DNA from: CAZDIO01 sp964505555
GTDB lineage: Bacteria > Bdellovibrionota_C > UBA2361 > SZUA-149 > CAZDIO01
Direction of reading: 5' to 3'
Length of the DNA stretch: 43,776 nucleotides
Assembly: GCA_964505555.1 (NCBI GenBank)
Contig: CAZDIO010000084.1
Span: 1 to 43,776, forward strand
Translations under genes and position numbers: made by a program
Notes under the pieces: generated by a model
Told to the model about the DNA's origin: nothing
What the model saw: only the letters and a program-made list of their open reading frames with translations
Databases searched by the model: none
Part shown: positions 15,940-23,273 of the stretch, one piece after another
Position numbering within the stretch: the stretch's first letter is position 1
Layout of the letters: each line of letters starts with the position of its first letter

Positions 15940-17016
15940 ATGCACTCCGTACCGAATACTGTCTCTCCCATCAACATTGGAAATGTTCAACTCAAGACCA
16001 ATCTTGTCCTTGCGCCGATGTCTGGAATCACGAATTCCTGCTTTCGTCAGCTGATTAAGGAGCTAAACGCAGATGCGGTAGGTTTGATGGTGACGGAGTT
16101 TATCAGTATTGAAGCGTTGACTCGAAAAAATGCACAATCACTGCGAATGATGAGTTTTACTCCTGAAGAAGAGCCGATCTCGATTCAGATCTTTGGACAC
16201 GATCTGGTGAGAATGGCGGATGCTGCAAAAATGGCAGAAGAGGCTGGGGCTGCAATTTTGGATATCAATTGTGGTTGTCCCGTGCCAAAAGTTGTTCGGC
16301 GAGGTGGGGGATGTGAACTGATGCGACAAACGGAGCATTTGAAAAAAATTCTTGAAACCGTAGTTGCTGCGGTATCTATTCCTGTTACCTTAAAGATTCG
16401 CAGTGGGTGGGATGAGAATTCAAAAAATGCTGTAGAAGTTGCAAAGATGGCAGAAGAGACAGGAATCTCAATGCTGACCATCCATGGCAGAACTCGGACA
16501 CAGCTTTACCGAGGGCTTTCGGATTGGGAGATCATTAGCGAGGTGGCAAGAAGCGTGCAGATTCCGGTTATTGGCAGTGGTGATATAGTTGATTACGAGA
16601 GCGCTCTTTCTGGACTCCAGCGAGGTGTTGCTGGGGTAATGATCGGTCGACAGGCCTTAGTGAATCCGTGGATATTTTCTGAAATTCATGCGCAGTCTAC
16701 AGGGAGCAGGCTCATTTCTCGGGACGATCGAGAGGTAATAGTGGTTCTTCGTCGCTACTTGGAGCTTCTGATAAAAGAGCTTCCTGCAAAAGCGGTCATG
16801 GGGAGATTTAAACAACTGGCTTCCCAAATGACGCGGCGCGTGAGAGGTTCAGCAGCAGTGAGACGGATGCTTTGTAGCTTACGAACTCTTGAGGAAGTAA
16901 ACGAGGTCCTCTCTCAGTGGGATGAGTATTTATGTACGGGCAAGTGGGAGAAAGCTAAAATTTCGTTGCCAATGCTTTCGGGGTTAGACTTCGATGATCG
17001 AAGTGTTCAATATTAA
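15940..17016 (+). CDS. dus: tRNA-dihydrouridine synthase (DusB-like)
   Basis: This 358-aa FMN enzyme reduces specific uridines in the tRNA D-loop using NADPH. The TIM barrel opens with LVLAPMSGITNSCFR (22-36). The catalytic Cys113 is in INCGCPVPKVVRRGGGCELM (109-128), a slight variation of the usual NxGCPxxKV. Substrate/FMN-contacting motifs follow: LKIRSGWDE, TIHGRTRTQLYRGLSDW, VIGSGDI and GVMIGRQALVNPWIF. A C-terminal helical domain completes the fold at normal length. The last 23 nt overlap the start of the MlaF-like ATPase gene, so the two are translationally coupled. Dus subfamily (A/B/C) cannot be fixed by eye, but the order and length fit DusB. Confidence 0.95.
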   Translation: MHSVPNTVSPINIGNVQLKTNLVLAPMSGITNSCFRQLIKELNADAVGLMVTEFISIEALTRKNAQSLRMMSFTPEEEPISIQIFGHDLVRMADAAKMAEEAGAAILDINCGCPVPKVVRRGGGCELMRQTEHLKKILETVVAAVSIPVTLKIRSGWDENSKNAVEVAKMAEETGISMLTIHGRTRTQLYRGLSDWEIISEVARSVQIPVIGSGDIVDYESALSGLQRGVAGVMIGRQALVNPWIFSEIHAQSTGSRLISRDDREVIVVLRRYLELLIKELPAKAVMGRFKQLASQMTRRVRGSAAVRRMLCSLRTLEEVNEVLSQWDEYLCTGKWEKAKISLPMLSGLDFDDRSVQY

Positions 17017-17737
17017 AAAATCCTTTGGAAAAAATGTTGTGCTCAACGGGGTCACCTTTTCGCTAAAGAATGGTGAGTTTGTTGGACTGGTTGGGCCAAG
17101 TGGTGGGGGGAAGAGTGTTCTCCTAAAGATCCTTGGCGGTATTATTGAAGCTGATCAGGGGCAGGTGCATTATGAAGATCAACCCCTCCAAGCACATGAT
17201 GACTTACGTGTTGGGTTCCTCTTTCAGGAAGGTGCTCTTTTTGACTCGATGACGGTTCTTGAAAATGTTTCCTTTCCTTTGTTTTCCAAAGTGGTGAGAC
17301 CCTCAACCGAGTTTCGAAACAAAACATACGCGAAGGCAGCTTCGTTACTTTCTGACGTGGGGTTAGCAGCCGCTTCCAAAAAATATCCAGGCCAATTGAG
17401 TGGTGGAATGAGACGAAGAGTAGGAATTGCGCGGGCACTTGTCGCAGATCCACAAGTGGTCTTTCTTGACGATCCTACTGGAGGGCTTGATCCGGTTGCG
17501 GCAAGTACGATCATGAATCTCTTGAAAGAGCTCCATAAACGCTATTCGCCGACAATAATTATGGTCAGCCATGATATTAGAAGATTGCTCCCAAATGTTG
17601 ATCGGATACTTGGTCTCTTTAATGGAAAAATTGTTTGTGATTTACCGCCGAAGAAGATTCCTAGCGACGCTCCAGCGCGGGTATTAGAGTTTCTCTCTAC
17701 GCGCTATGATTTTCCTCAAGAAGTTTCCGCAGGATAG
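16994..17737 (+). CDS. MlaF/Ttg2A-like ABC transporter ATPase, orphan
   Basis: The 247-aa protein is a single ABC ATPase domain: Walker A GPSGGGKS (34-41), Q-loop LFQEGALFDSMTVLENVSFPL (family-typical of MlaF), signature LSGGMRRRVGIARAL (135-149), Walker B VVFLDDPTGGLDPVA and switch His in VSHDIRR. In canonical ATPases the residue after the Walker B Asp is the catalytic Glu. Here it is Asp160, which often slows hydrolysis. MlaF energises phospholipid movement between inner and outer membrane together with MlaE and MlaD, but no mlaE, mlaD or mlaC gene is next to it. The start overlaps dus by 23 nt. It may work with permease subunits encoded elsewhere. The MlaF assignment rests on the Q-loop and LSGGM pattern and is fairly safe. 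Confidence 0.88.
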   Translation: MIEVFNIKKSFGKNVVLNGVTFSLKNGEFVGLVGPSGGGKSVLLKILGGIIEADQGQVHYEDQPLQAHDDLRVGFLFQEGALFDSMTVLENVSFPLFSKVVRPSTEFRNKTYAKAASLLSDVGLAAASKKYPGQLSGGMRRRVGIARALVADPQVVFLDDPTGGLDPVAASTIMNLLKELHKRYSPTIIMVSHDIRRLLPNVDRILGLFNGKIVCDLPPKKIPSDAPARVLEFLSTRYDFPQEVSAG

Positions 17738-17812
17738 AATGTCTCCAAGCACTTCTCAAATCATATTGCTTTGCCAAACAGTCATTTCGGTCAGTTTTCT
17801 CGGTGAGGCTTT

Positions 17813-18562
17813 GTGACAAAAGATAGAAAACATATTCATGCCGCTCGTGAGGAGTTTCTTGAAGGGATCGGAGTTCCGGAGCAAGTACCGTTTGTTGCCG
17901 ATACATTTCAGCTTGAAGCTATTCGTTATCTGGAGGAGGGTTTTGATACCCTTGTTATCGCCCCCACCGGTGCTGGAAAGACCTATATCGCTACGGAAGC
18001 TATTCGGAGGATCATTGAGCGTGGTGGGAGAGCGATTTATACCGCTCCTCTCAAAGCGCTCTCCAATGCGAAGTATACTGAGTTTAAACACCGTTTTGGA
18101 GAAACCTTTCGTGTGGGACTTCTTACGGGAGACCGAAAAATTGAAGGCGATGCAAGTATTGTCGTTGCCACCACTGAGATCTATCGAAATGAGCTCTACC
18201 GTTCTCCGGAAAACTACGCATTGGTGGTGCTCGATGAGTTCCACTATATAGCCGATCCTCAACGGGGGGCTGTTTGGGAGGAGAGTATTATTCTCTCTCC
18301 ACGCTCCTCTGCGATTCTTATGCTTTCTGCCTCGATTTCAAATTCTCGAGAGATCGCTGAATGGATCTATGAAATTCGCCACCGCGAGGTGAAGATCGTT
18401 CAAGTTGCAAAACGTCCGGTGGAATTACGTCTTGGATTTCTGCATCCAGAGTACGGAGTCATCCCGTTAGAGGATCATAAAGGTCGGGTCATTCCTGAGG
18501 TGGTTCACTTCTATGAAAGAAAACCATTCCTTCGACCAGGGCGGAGGAGGGGACGATATTAG
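17813..18562 (+). CDS. Ski2-like DExH helicase, N-terminal part (ended by in-frame TAG)
   Basis: This 249-aa piece contains the first RecA-like domain of a superfamily 2 Ski2/HelY-like helicase: Q-type FQLEAI (33-38), Walker A APTGAGKT (50-57), Ia TAPLKALSN, Ib ATTEIYRNEL, DEFH (141-144) and motif III as LSASIS (usually LSAT). It starts at GTG 17813 with GGTGAGG five nt upstream. The frame ends at TAG (18560-18562) in a basic linker (RPGRRRGRY). The same frame resumes three nt later at ATG 18566 with the second RecA domain. Neither part can be a helicase alone, since the ATP site needs both. This is either a nonsense mutation or assembly error in one gene of about 760 aa, or a genuinely split enzyme made by reinitiation. 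Confidence 0.9.
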   Translation: MTKDRKHIHAAREEFLEGIGVPEQVPFVADTFQLEAIRYLEEGFDTLVIAPTGAGKTYIATEAIRRIIERGGRAIYTAPLKALSNAKYTEFKHRFGETFRVGLLTGDRKIEGDASIVVATTEIYRNELYRSPENYALVVLDEFHYIADPQRGAVWEESIILSPRSSAILMLSASISNSREIAEWIYEIRHREVKIVQVAKRPVELRLGFLHPEYGVIPLEDHKGRVIPEVVHFYERKPFLRPGRRRGRY

Positions 18563-18565
18563 TTT

Positions 18566-20095
18566 ATGAGAGGCGAAGTTCACATTGCACATATTATTCA
18601 TGAGCTAGAAAGGCACCGATTACTCCCGGCAATCGTGTTTCGAACTTCAAGAAATCAGTGTGATATCGATGCACAACGGAGCGCAACAAACAGAAGTCTT
18701 CGTATTCCTGCAGAGGAGCAACGAAAACTCCGCTTAATGATTCATGAGGTAATGGCTCGTTATGAGATGGATCACGAACTGATTACTACCCATCCGCACT
18801 ATAACGCGCTTGTCAGTACCGCAATTGGGGCTCACCATGCAGGTCAACTTTTGATGTGGCGGCTTCTTCTTGAAGAATTAATGGCCCGAGGAGTGTTGCG
18901 AGTACTTGTTGCCACCGGAACGGTTGCTGCGGGAGTAGATTTTCCCGCACGAACCGTGGTGATCACAGCACTCTCCCGGCGAGGAGCGGAGGGATTTGCA
19001 TCTCTTACTGCTACAGAGTTTCAACAGATGTCTGGACGCGCAGGTCGAAGGGGAAAGGATGCTGTGGGTTTTTGTATTGCGGCACCTGGACCTTTTTGTG
19101 ATGGACGAATGCTCTCCCAAATTGCCAAGCAACCTCCAGAGCCACTCGCTTCTTCCTATTTTCCAAGCCCAAGCACGGTACTCAATCTCTTAAGGTATCG
19201 AAATGTTGATGACCTTCGTTTTACCGTAGAGCGAAGTCTTGCTTCCTTTGTCGATAAGAAGCAGGCAAAAGCACTTCTTGAAGAGGCAGATACTTTGGAG
19301 AAGGAAATTGGTGCTTCGGAAAAGGGGATCGAAAATGTTAGTCAAGAGGTGTCTCATCCGGAGCCGAGTGATCGAGACGATAGTGGTGAGGACGAATCAG
19401 ATGAGGAGTTCGAGGGGTCTTCAGCCAGAAAAGGAACTTCACGACAGGTAAAGAAACTTCGAAAGAAAGTAAAGCGTCTACGAAGGCAAGCAGAGGAGTT
19501 TCGAATGCGTCAGCTCTCTCTTCTGGATTCTTCGTTTACGGGGCTGCACCAACTTGGGTATATTCAGGAGATGCAACTTTCTGAAAAAGGGTACTGGGCT
19601 GCAAACCTGTGCACGAGTCTTGTTCTTGAACTCGCAGAAATTATTGAGTCAAAAATGTTAGAAAATGTTTCTGCTGAGTATCTTGTCTCTGTTGTCTCTT
19701 CTATTGCTGGAGACGCGCATCGAAAGTACTTAAATCCTAAAAAGCAAAGTCTTCTCTCTGGAGAAGATATTGAGCGCTTAACGGCGATTGTTTCTCGTGT
19801 CCGCGCTACGGCAATGCCTGGAATTGTGGATACGTTATCGGTGTTACCAGGCGCAGCGTATACGGTTGTTACCTGGATGCATGCGGAAAGTTGGCAGGAG
19901 TTTCGTTCGCTTCTCTTTCTCTCTGGTGTTGCCGAGGGAGATGCTGCGCGGTTAATTACTCAAACAATTGACCATCTCAATCAACTTACCCGTCTCTATA
20001 AGACCCATTCTGCACTTGCGCTCCGTGCGGAAGAGGCAAAGCGCCGTATTTCCCGACCACCCCTGACGGAAGCTATCGATTTTGACGCAGCGTAA
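18566..20095 (+). CDS. Ski2-like helicase, C-terminal part
   Basis: This 509-aa continuation lies in the same frame as the 17813-18562 piece. It holds the second RecA domain: IVFRTSRNQC (motif IV region), GAHHAGQL, LVATGTVAAGVDFPARTVV (motif V) and QMSGRAGRRG (motif VI, 154-163) with the arginine fingers. A winged-helix/ratchet-like C-terminal region follows. It is interrupted by an acidic stretch (SDRDDSGEDESDEEFEG) and a basic coiled coil (VKKLRKKVKRLRRQAEEF) at about 260-320. Translation could start at ATG 18566: AGGAGG (18545-18550) lies 15 nt upstream, overlapping the end of the first part, a layout compatible with reinitiation. Together the two parts probably form an RNA helicase acting in RNA decay or ribosome metabolism (family knowledge, not shown here). 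Confidence 0.9.
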   Translation: MRGEVHIAHIIHELERHRLLPAIVFRTSRNQCDIDAQRSATNRSLRIPAEEQRKLRLMIHEVMARYEMDHELITTHPHYNALVSTAIGAHHAGQLLMWRLLLEELMARGVLRVLVATGTVAAGVDFPARTVVITALSRRGAEGFASLTATEFQQMSGRAGRRGKDAVGFCIAAPGPFCDGRMLSQIAKQPPEPLASSYFPSPSTVLNLLRYRNVDDLRFTVERSLASFVDKKQAKALLEEADTLEKEIGASEKGIENVSQEVSHPEPSDRDDSGEDESDEEFEGSSARKGTSRQVKKLRKKVKRLRRQAEEFRMRQLSLLDSSFTGLHQLGYIQEMQLSEKGYWAANLCTSLVLELAEIIESKMLENVSAEYLVSVVSSIAGDAHRKYLNPKKQSLLSGEDIERLTAIVSRVRATAMPGIVDTLSVLPGAAYTVVTWMHAESWQEFRSLLFLSGVAEGDAARLITQTIDHLNQLTRLYKTHSALALRAEEAKRRISRPPLTEAIDFDAA

Positions 20096-20178
20096 GGCCC
20101 TACAAATAGCACTCTCAAGAAATATGTGTTAATGACCGACTAAAGAACTGTTTAACTGACAGATACGTTACGGCATTC

Positions 20179-20598
20179 GTGAAACGGCTAGTAGGATCAA
20201 TTATTTGTTTTATTCTTTTTGCTTGTAGCCATTATTGTCTGGCAGAGCAGCTTCATACTCATGAGAGAGTTCCTGTTTCCCATCATCATCACCACAATGA
20301 AGATCATGATAGACAAGATTCAGATCCCGGTTCTTCTCCAGATGGAGAACATCAACATGAACACCGCTGTGAAATAACGGCAGCAAAACTAGAAACTTCT
20401 ACTGTTATTAGATTGTTTGAACTCCTTCGTTATCATGGCTTACTTCTCCCGATGAGGGAGCCCTCGTGGTTTAGCGTTGTTCTTTCTCCGCTTAGTCTTT
20501 TTAAGGGAGAAGGTGTTTTTAGCGAGAGCTCCTCTATTTCCACCTTGATTGCTACTCTTGCCCTTGCTCCTCATGCGCCACCTTTTTCGACGCTCTAG
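20179..20598 (+). CDS. His-rich exported protein leading the czc-like operon (CzcI-like position)
   Basis: The 139-aa protein starts at GTG 20179. A signal peptide (about 1-22, ending HYCLA) precedes a metal-ligand-rich stretch: five consecutive His (35-39) and the run EDHDRQDSD...GEHQHEHRCE to about residue 65. The remainder is moderately hydrophobic (LLRYHGLLLPM, ISTLIATLALAPHAPP). I do not recognise a domain. In Cupriavidus-type czcICBA operons a small His-rich periplasmic protein, CzcI, precedes CzcC. This gene has that position and composition, so a role as periplasmic metal buffer or sensor accessory is a reasonable inference. The ribosome site is weak and the start could be wrong by a few codons. 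It lies 68 nt before the channel gene. Confidence 0.75.
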   Translation: MKRLVGSIICFILFACSHYCLAEQLHTHERVPVSHHHHHNEDHDRQDSDPGSSPDGEHQHEHRCEITAAKLETSTVIRLFELLRYHGLLLPMREPSWFSVVLSPLSLFKGEGVFSESSSISTLIATLALAPHAPPFSTL

Positions 20599-20666
20599 TC
20601 GAGTTCTTTAATTTACATTACAGATCCATCGATGATCTTCCTTGGCAACGTATATGCAGGAGACAT

Positions 20667-21896
20667 ATGCAAAATAAATCGTTTTTTATTATTCTTGAGT
20701 TATTTTTTGTTACCCTCAATGTCCCTTTAGTTTTTGCTGAAACAAGTGCGATCTCCCTGGAAGAGGTTTTACTGGAAGCTCTTTCCAAAAGTCCGGCGGT
20801 AAGTAGCATTGATGCAAATTTTCAACAGGGAATTTCAGAAGCTTTCTCTACTGAGCTGTGGAAAAATCCGGAACTGTCTTCCTCCGTAAATATTCCAGTT
20901 TCTTATCAAGGCGAAAAGGGGGATTCAGAAGTAGAGGTGAGTATTTCACAACCAGTACGTCTTTCTTTTTTCGGTCTTCGCTCAGCGCTTTCAGAACTCC
21001 TCTCCAAGGTCTCTCATGCAGAACAACAACGGGAGTTACTTGAGTTTACACAAAAGGTTCATCTCTCATACGTTCGACTGTGGGGTTTAAATGAGAAGAA
21101 AGCATTTTTAGAAGAGGCTGAAAATCGAGCACATAAAGTCAGAGAAAAGCTTGGAAGTGCGGGATCTCCAGGAGTGTTTAGTCTTGGTGAAAAACAACTG
21201 TTTGTGGCGGCTACTGCAAAACTTGGTGCGGAGAGACGAGGTGTTGAAGCTGAGATAAAAAGAGGACTGGCTGAGCTTTTGTCGCTCTCGAGTGTTTCTC
21301 TTCAGGGGAGACGTCTTCAGCGTCCTGATTTTTCTGAAACATCTTTTGATGAGGTAAAAAAGATTGCAGAAAAAGGAGCTCTTCCTATTCAGGAGCGAAT
21401 GAAGTTACTCAGAGATGTTGCCCAACATCAAGCTCAAATTGCCAAAGTGGACGCTTTTCCTGAACTTACTCCACAAATTCTCTACAGACATTCTGACGAT
21501 GAAAAAGAGTTTTTTGGAGTGGGCATAAGTTTTGCACTTCCAATTCACGATAGTAATCAAGCGGAAAAAATGAAACGAAATGCCATGCTTAAAGCGGCAG
21601 AAACACAACAGAGGTTCTTTTTTGGAAGTAGTTTCAACGAACAGCTAAACCTGCGTATCTCAAGTTACAAAGCAACTCTGGAGCAGGCCGAGGTTTTTGA
21701 GAAAGAGGTAGTTCCAGCGCTAAAAAATGCGGTAGAAAATTTTGAAGCGCTCCTTGATGCTGGTCAAGGAGGAGTTCTTCAGGTGTGGCAGACACAAGAT
21801 GAACTAACTGATTCTCAATCAAAAGCACTAGAGCTTTGGGTGAAAGCAAGTTCTGAGCGCTCTGAGCTTGCAATATTATTAGGTAGGCAGATATAG
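20667..21896 (+). CDS. czcC: Outer-membrane efflux channel, TolC family (CzcC-like)
   Basis: The 409-aa protein has a signal peptide (1-27) and two homologous helical-hairpin halves typical of outer-membrane efflux proteins. Each is seeded by a SLEEVLLEALSKSPAVSSIDA-like helix (about 29-48 in the first half). Long amphipathic helices (HAEQQRELLEFTQKVHLSYVRL, LRDVAQHQAQIAKVDAFPEL) are separated by short strands such as ELSSSVNIPV and FFGVGISFALPI. It forms a trimeric tunnel from periplasm to exterior and docks on the CzcBA complex. The start is certain: AGGAG five nt upstream of ATG. CzcC-type channels are slightly shorter than TolC, which fits. A dispersed repeat element separates it from the czcB gene. 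Confidence 0.92.
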   Translation: MQNKSFFIILELFFVTLNVPLVFAETSAISLEEVLLEALSKSPAVSSIDANFQQGISEAFSTELWKNPELSSSVNIPVSYQGEKGDSEVEVSISQPVRLSFFGLRSALSELLSKVSHAEQQRELLEFTQKVHLSYVRLWGLNEKKAFLEEAENRAHKVREKLGSAGSPGVFSLGEKQLFVAATAKLGAERRGVEAEIKRGLAELLSLSSVSLQGRRLQRPDFSETSFDEVKKIAEKGALPIQERMKLLRDVAQHQAQIAKVDAFPELTPQILYRHSDDEKEFFGVGISFALPIHDSNQAEKMKRNAMLKAAETQQRFFFGSSFNEQLNLRISSYKATLEQAEVFEKEVVPALKNAVENFEALLDAGQGGVLQVWQTQDELTDSQSKALELWVKASSERSELAILLGRQI

Positions 21897-21910
21897 GCAA
21901 AAAAAACATG

Positions 21911-21982
21911 AGAGCTTCTAACAAAAAGAACGGTCCTTCTGTCGTTGCGAGCGAAGGGAAACGTCGTTTTGTTAAAGGATCG
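21911..21982 (+). repeat. MITE-like element with CTGTCGTTGCGAGCGAAG core, copy 3
   Basis: About 72 bp long. The left end, AGAGCTTCTAACAAAAAGAA (21911-21930), and the reverse complement of the right end, CGATCCTTTAACAAAACG (21965-21982), are imperfect inverted repeats. The core CTGTCGTTGCGAGCGAAG is at 21939-21956. The ends and core match the element at 35370-35458, so this is a repeat unit rather than chance. It sits within the czc operon, between channel and adaptor genes. Confidence 0.65.
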
Positions 21983-22005
21983 AAGTAAAAGAATAAGGAA
22001 CAATA

Positions 22006-23256
22006 ATGAAGCACACTCTTTTGATTCTTGTTTTTATCTCCTTGGTTATTCCCAATAGCAGCCATGCGGGAGGTGGTCACGGACATGATCACGAAAAATC
22101 TCACGATCATGATACACACAAAGAAGACTCAGGAAAAGGACCTCATGGCGGAAAGCTGCTCTCTCAAGATGACCTTTCACTAGAGATCACAATCTTTGAA
22201 ACAAACGCCCCCCCCCAGTATCGGGTGTATCCTTTTTATAAGGGAAAACCTCTCGATGGAGCGAATATTAAAGTGAAGATCACGCTGACTCGTTTTGGTG
22301 GTAAAAAAGAGGAGTTCCAGTTCGTTTCTGAGCATGATTACTTAACTTCTCAGAAGATCGTTGAAGAACCCCATTCGTTTGATATTTCGGTTCTCGCTGA
22401 GTATGACGGAAAGACGTTTGAGTGGTCTTATGAATCACATGAGGGGAGAACCGAGCTTTCTAAAGAGGCGCTCAACGTTGCGGTCCTTGGATTTGATATC
22501 GCTGGACCACAAGAGATCTCCAATACCACGCGGGTGTATGGGAAGCTTCTTCCTAACGAAAATAAGGTTGCACATCTTATTCCTCGTTTTCCAGGAATTA
22601 TTCGTAAGATTCAAAAGCAACTGGGAGAGAGCGTGGAAAAAGGGGAGGTGCTCGCAGTTGTTGAAAGCAACCAAAGCCTTCAATCCTATGAGATTCGTTC
22701 AGAAGTTCAGGGAATAGTAATTTCTCGTCATGCAACGGTGGGTGAGTTTGTCAATGAAACCAGAGAGATCTTTGTGGTTGCTGACCTTTCAGAGATCTGG
22801 GCAGACTTTCAACTTTATCGAGATGACTTTGGTCCCATTGAAGCCGGCCAAAGAATCTCTGTAGATCTTGGAGATGGAAAAGAGATTCCAGCAACCATTA
22901 GCTATGTCTCTCCAATTATTGACGAAACAACCCAATCAAAATTAGTTCGCGCAGTGCTTCCAAATCCTACGAGTTCCCTTCGGCCAGGGCTTTTTGTCTC
23001 AGGGGTTCTCTCAAGTGTTGGAAACTTGGTTCCCGTTGCTGTAAAGCGCGAAGCAGTACAGACGTTTCGAGATTGGAATGTCGTCTATCTTACCGACGGA
23101 GATGTGTTTCAGGCGATACCAGTAGAGTTGGGAAGAAAAGATGCAGAGTACATTGAGATCCTCTCGGGTATAACGGCAGGTGAGCGTTATGTTTCAAAAA
23201 ACAGCTTTATTATCAAAGCTGACATAGAGAAATCTGGTGCTAGTCATGACCACTAA
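22006..23256 (+). CDS. czcB: Heavy-metal RND periplasmic adaptor (CzcB-like) with His-rich N-terminus
   Basis: The 416-aa membrane-fusion protein bridges the inner-membrane pump and the outer-membrane channel. After a signal peptide (1-21) comes a metal-binding stretch, GGGHGHDHEKSHDHDTHKED, then GPHGGKLL, typical of CzcB/CusB-type adaptors that also chaperone metal. The next about 100 residues form an extra beta domain. The biotinyl-lipoyl halves follow, with short hairpin (ARFPGI-like RFPGIIRKIQKQLGESVEKGEVLAVVES and its partner VQGIVISRHATVGEFV), and then the beta-barrel and membrane-proximal domains (WADFQLYRDD, IDETTQSKLVRAVLPNP). The start has AAGGAA six nt upstream. A run of nine C residues (22208-22216) inside the frame is a potential slippage or sequencing-error site. 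The czcA gene begins 17 nt after the stop. Confidence 0.93.
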   Translation: MKHTLLILVFISLVIPNSSHAGGGHGHDHEKSHDHDTHKEDSGKGPHGGKLLSQDDLSLEITIFETNAPPQYRVYPFYKGKPLDGANIKVKITLTRFGGKKEEFQFVSEHDYLTSQKIVEEPHSFDISVLAEYDGKTFEWSYESHEGRTELSKEALNVAVLGFDIAGPQEISNTTRVYGKLLPNENKVAHLIPRFPGIIRKIQKQLGESVEKGEVLAVVESNQSLQSYEIRSEVQGIVISRHATVGEFVNETREIFVVADLSEIWADFQLYRDDFGPIEAGQRISVDLGDGKEIPATISYVSPIIDETTQSKLVRAVLPNPTSSLRPGLFVSGVLSSVGNLVPVAVKREAVQTFRDWNVVYLTDGDVFQAIPVELGRKDAEYIEILSGITAGERYVSKNSFIIKADIEKSGASHDH

Positions 23257-23273
23257 AAAACGGAAGCAAAACT

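Noticed and set aside
17756..18262. 168-codon minus-strand frame inside the helicase
   Set aside because: It is opposite the Walker A and DEFH regions, which are certainly coding on the plus strand.
18560..18562. TAG as a recoded (sense) codon
   Set aside because: TAG ends other genes here (17735-17737, 26439-26441, 28610-28612), so a general code change is not supported.
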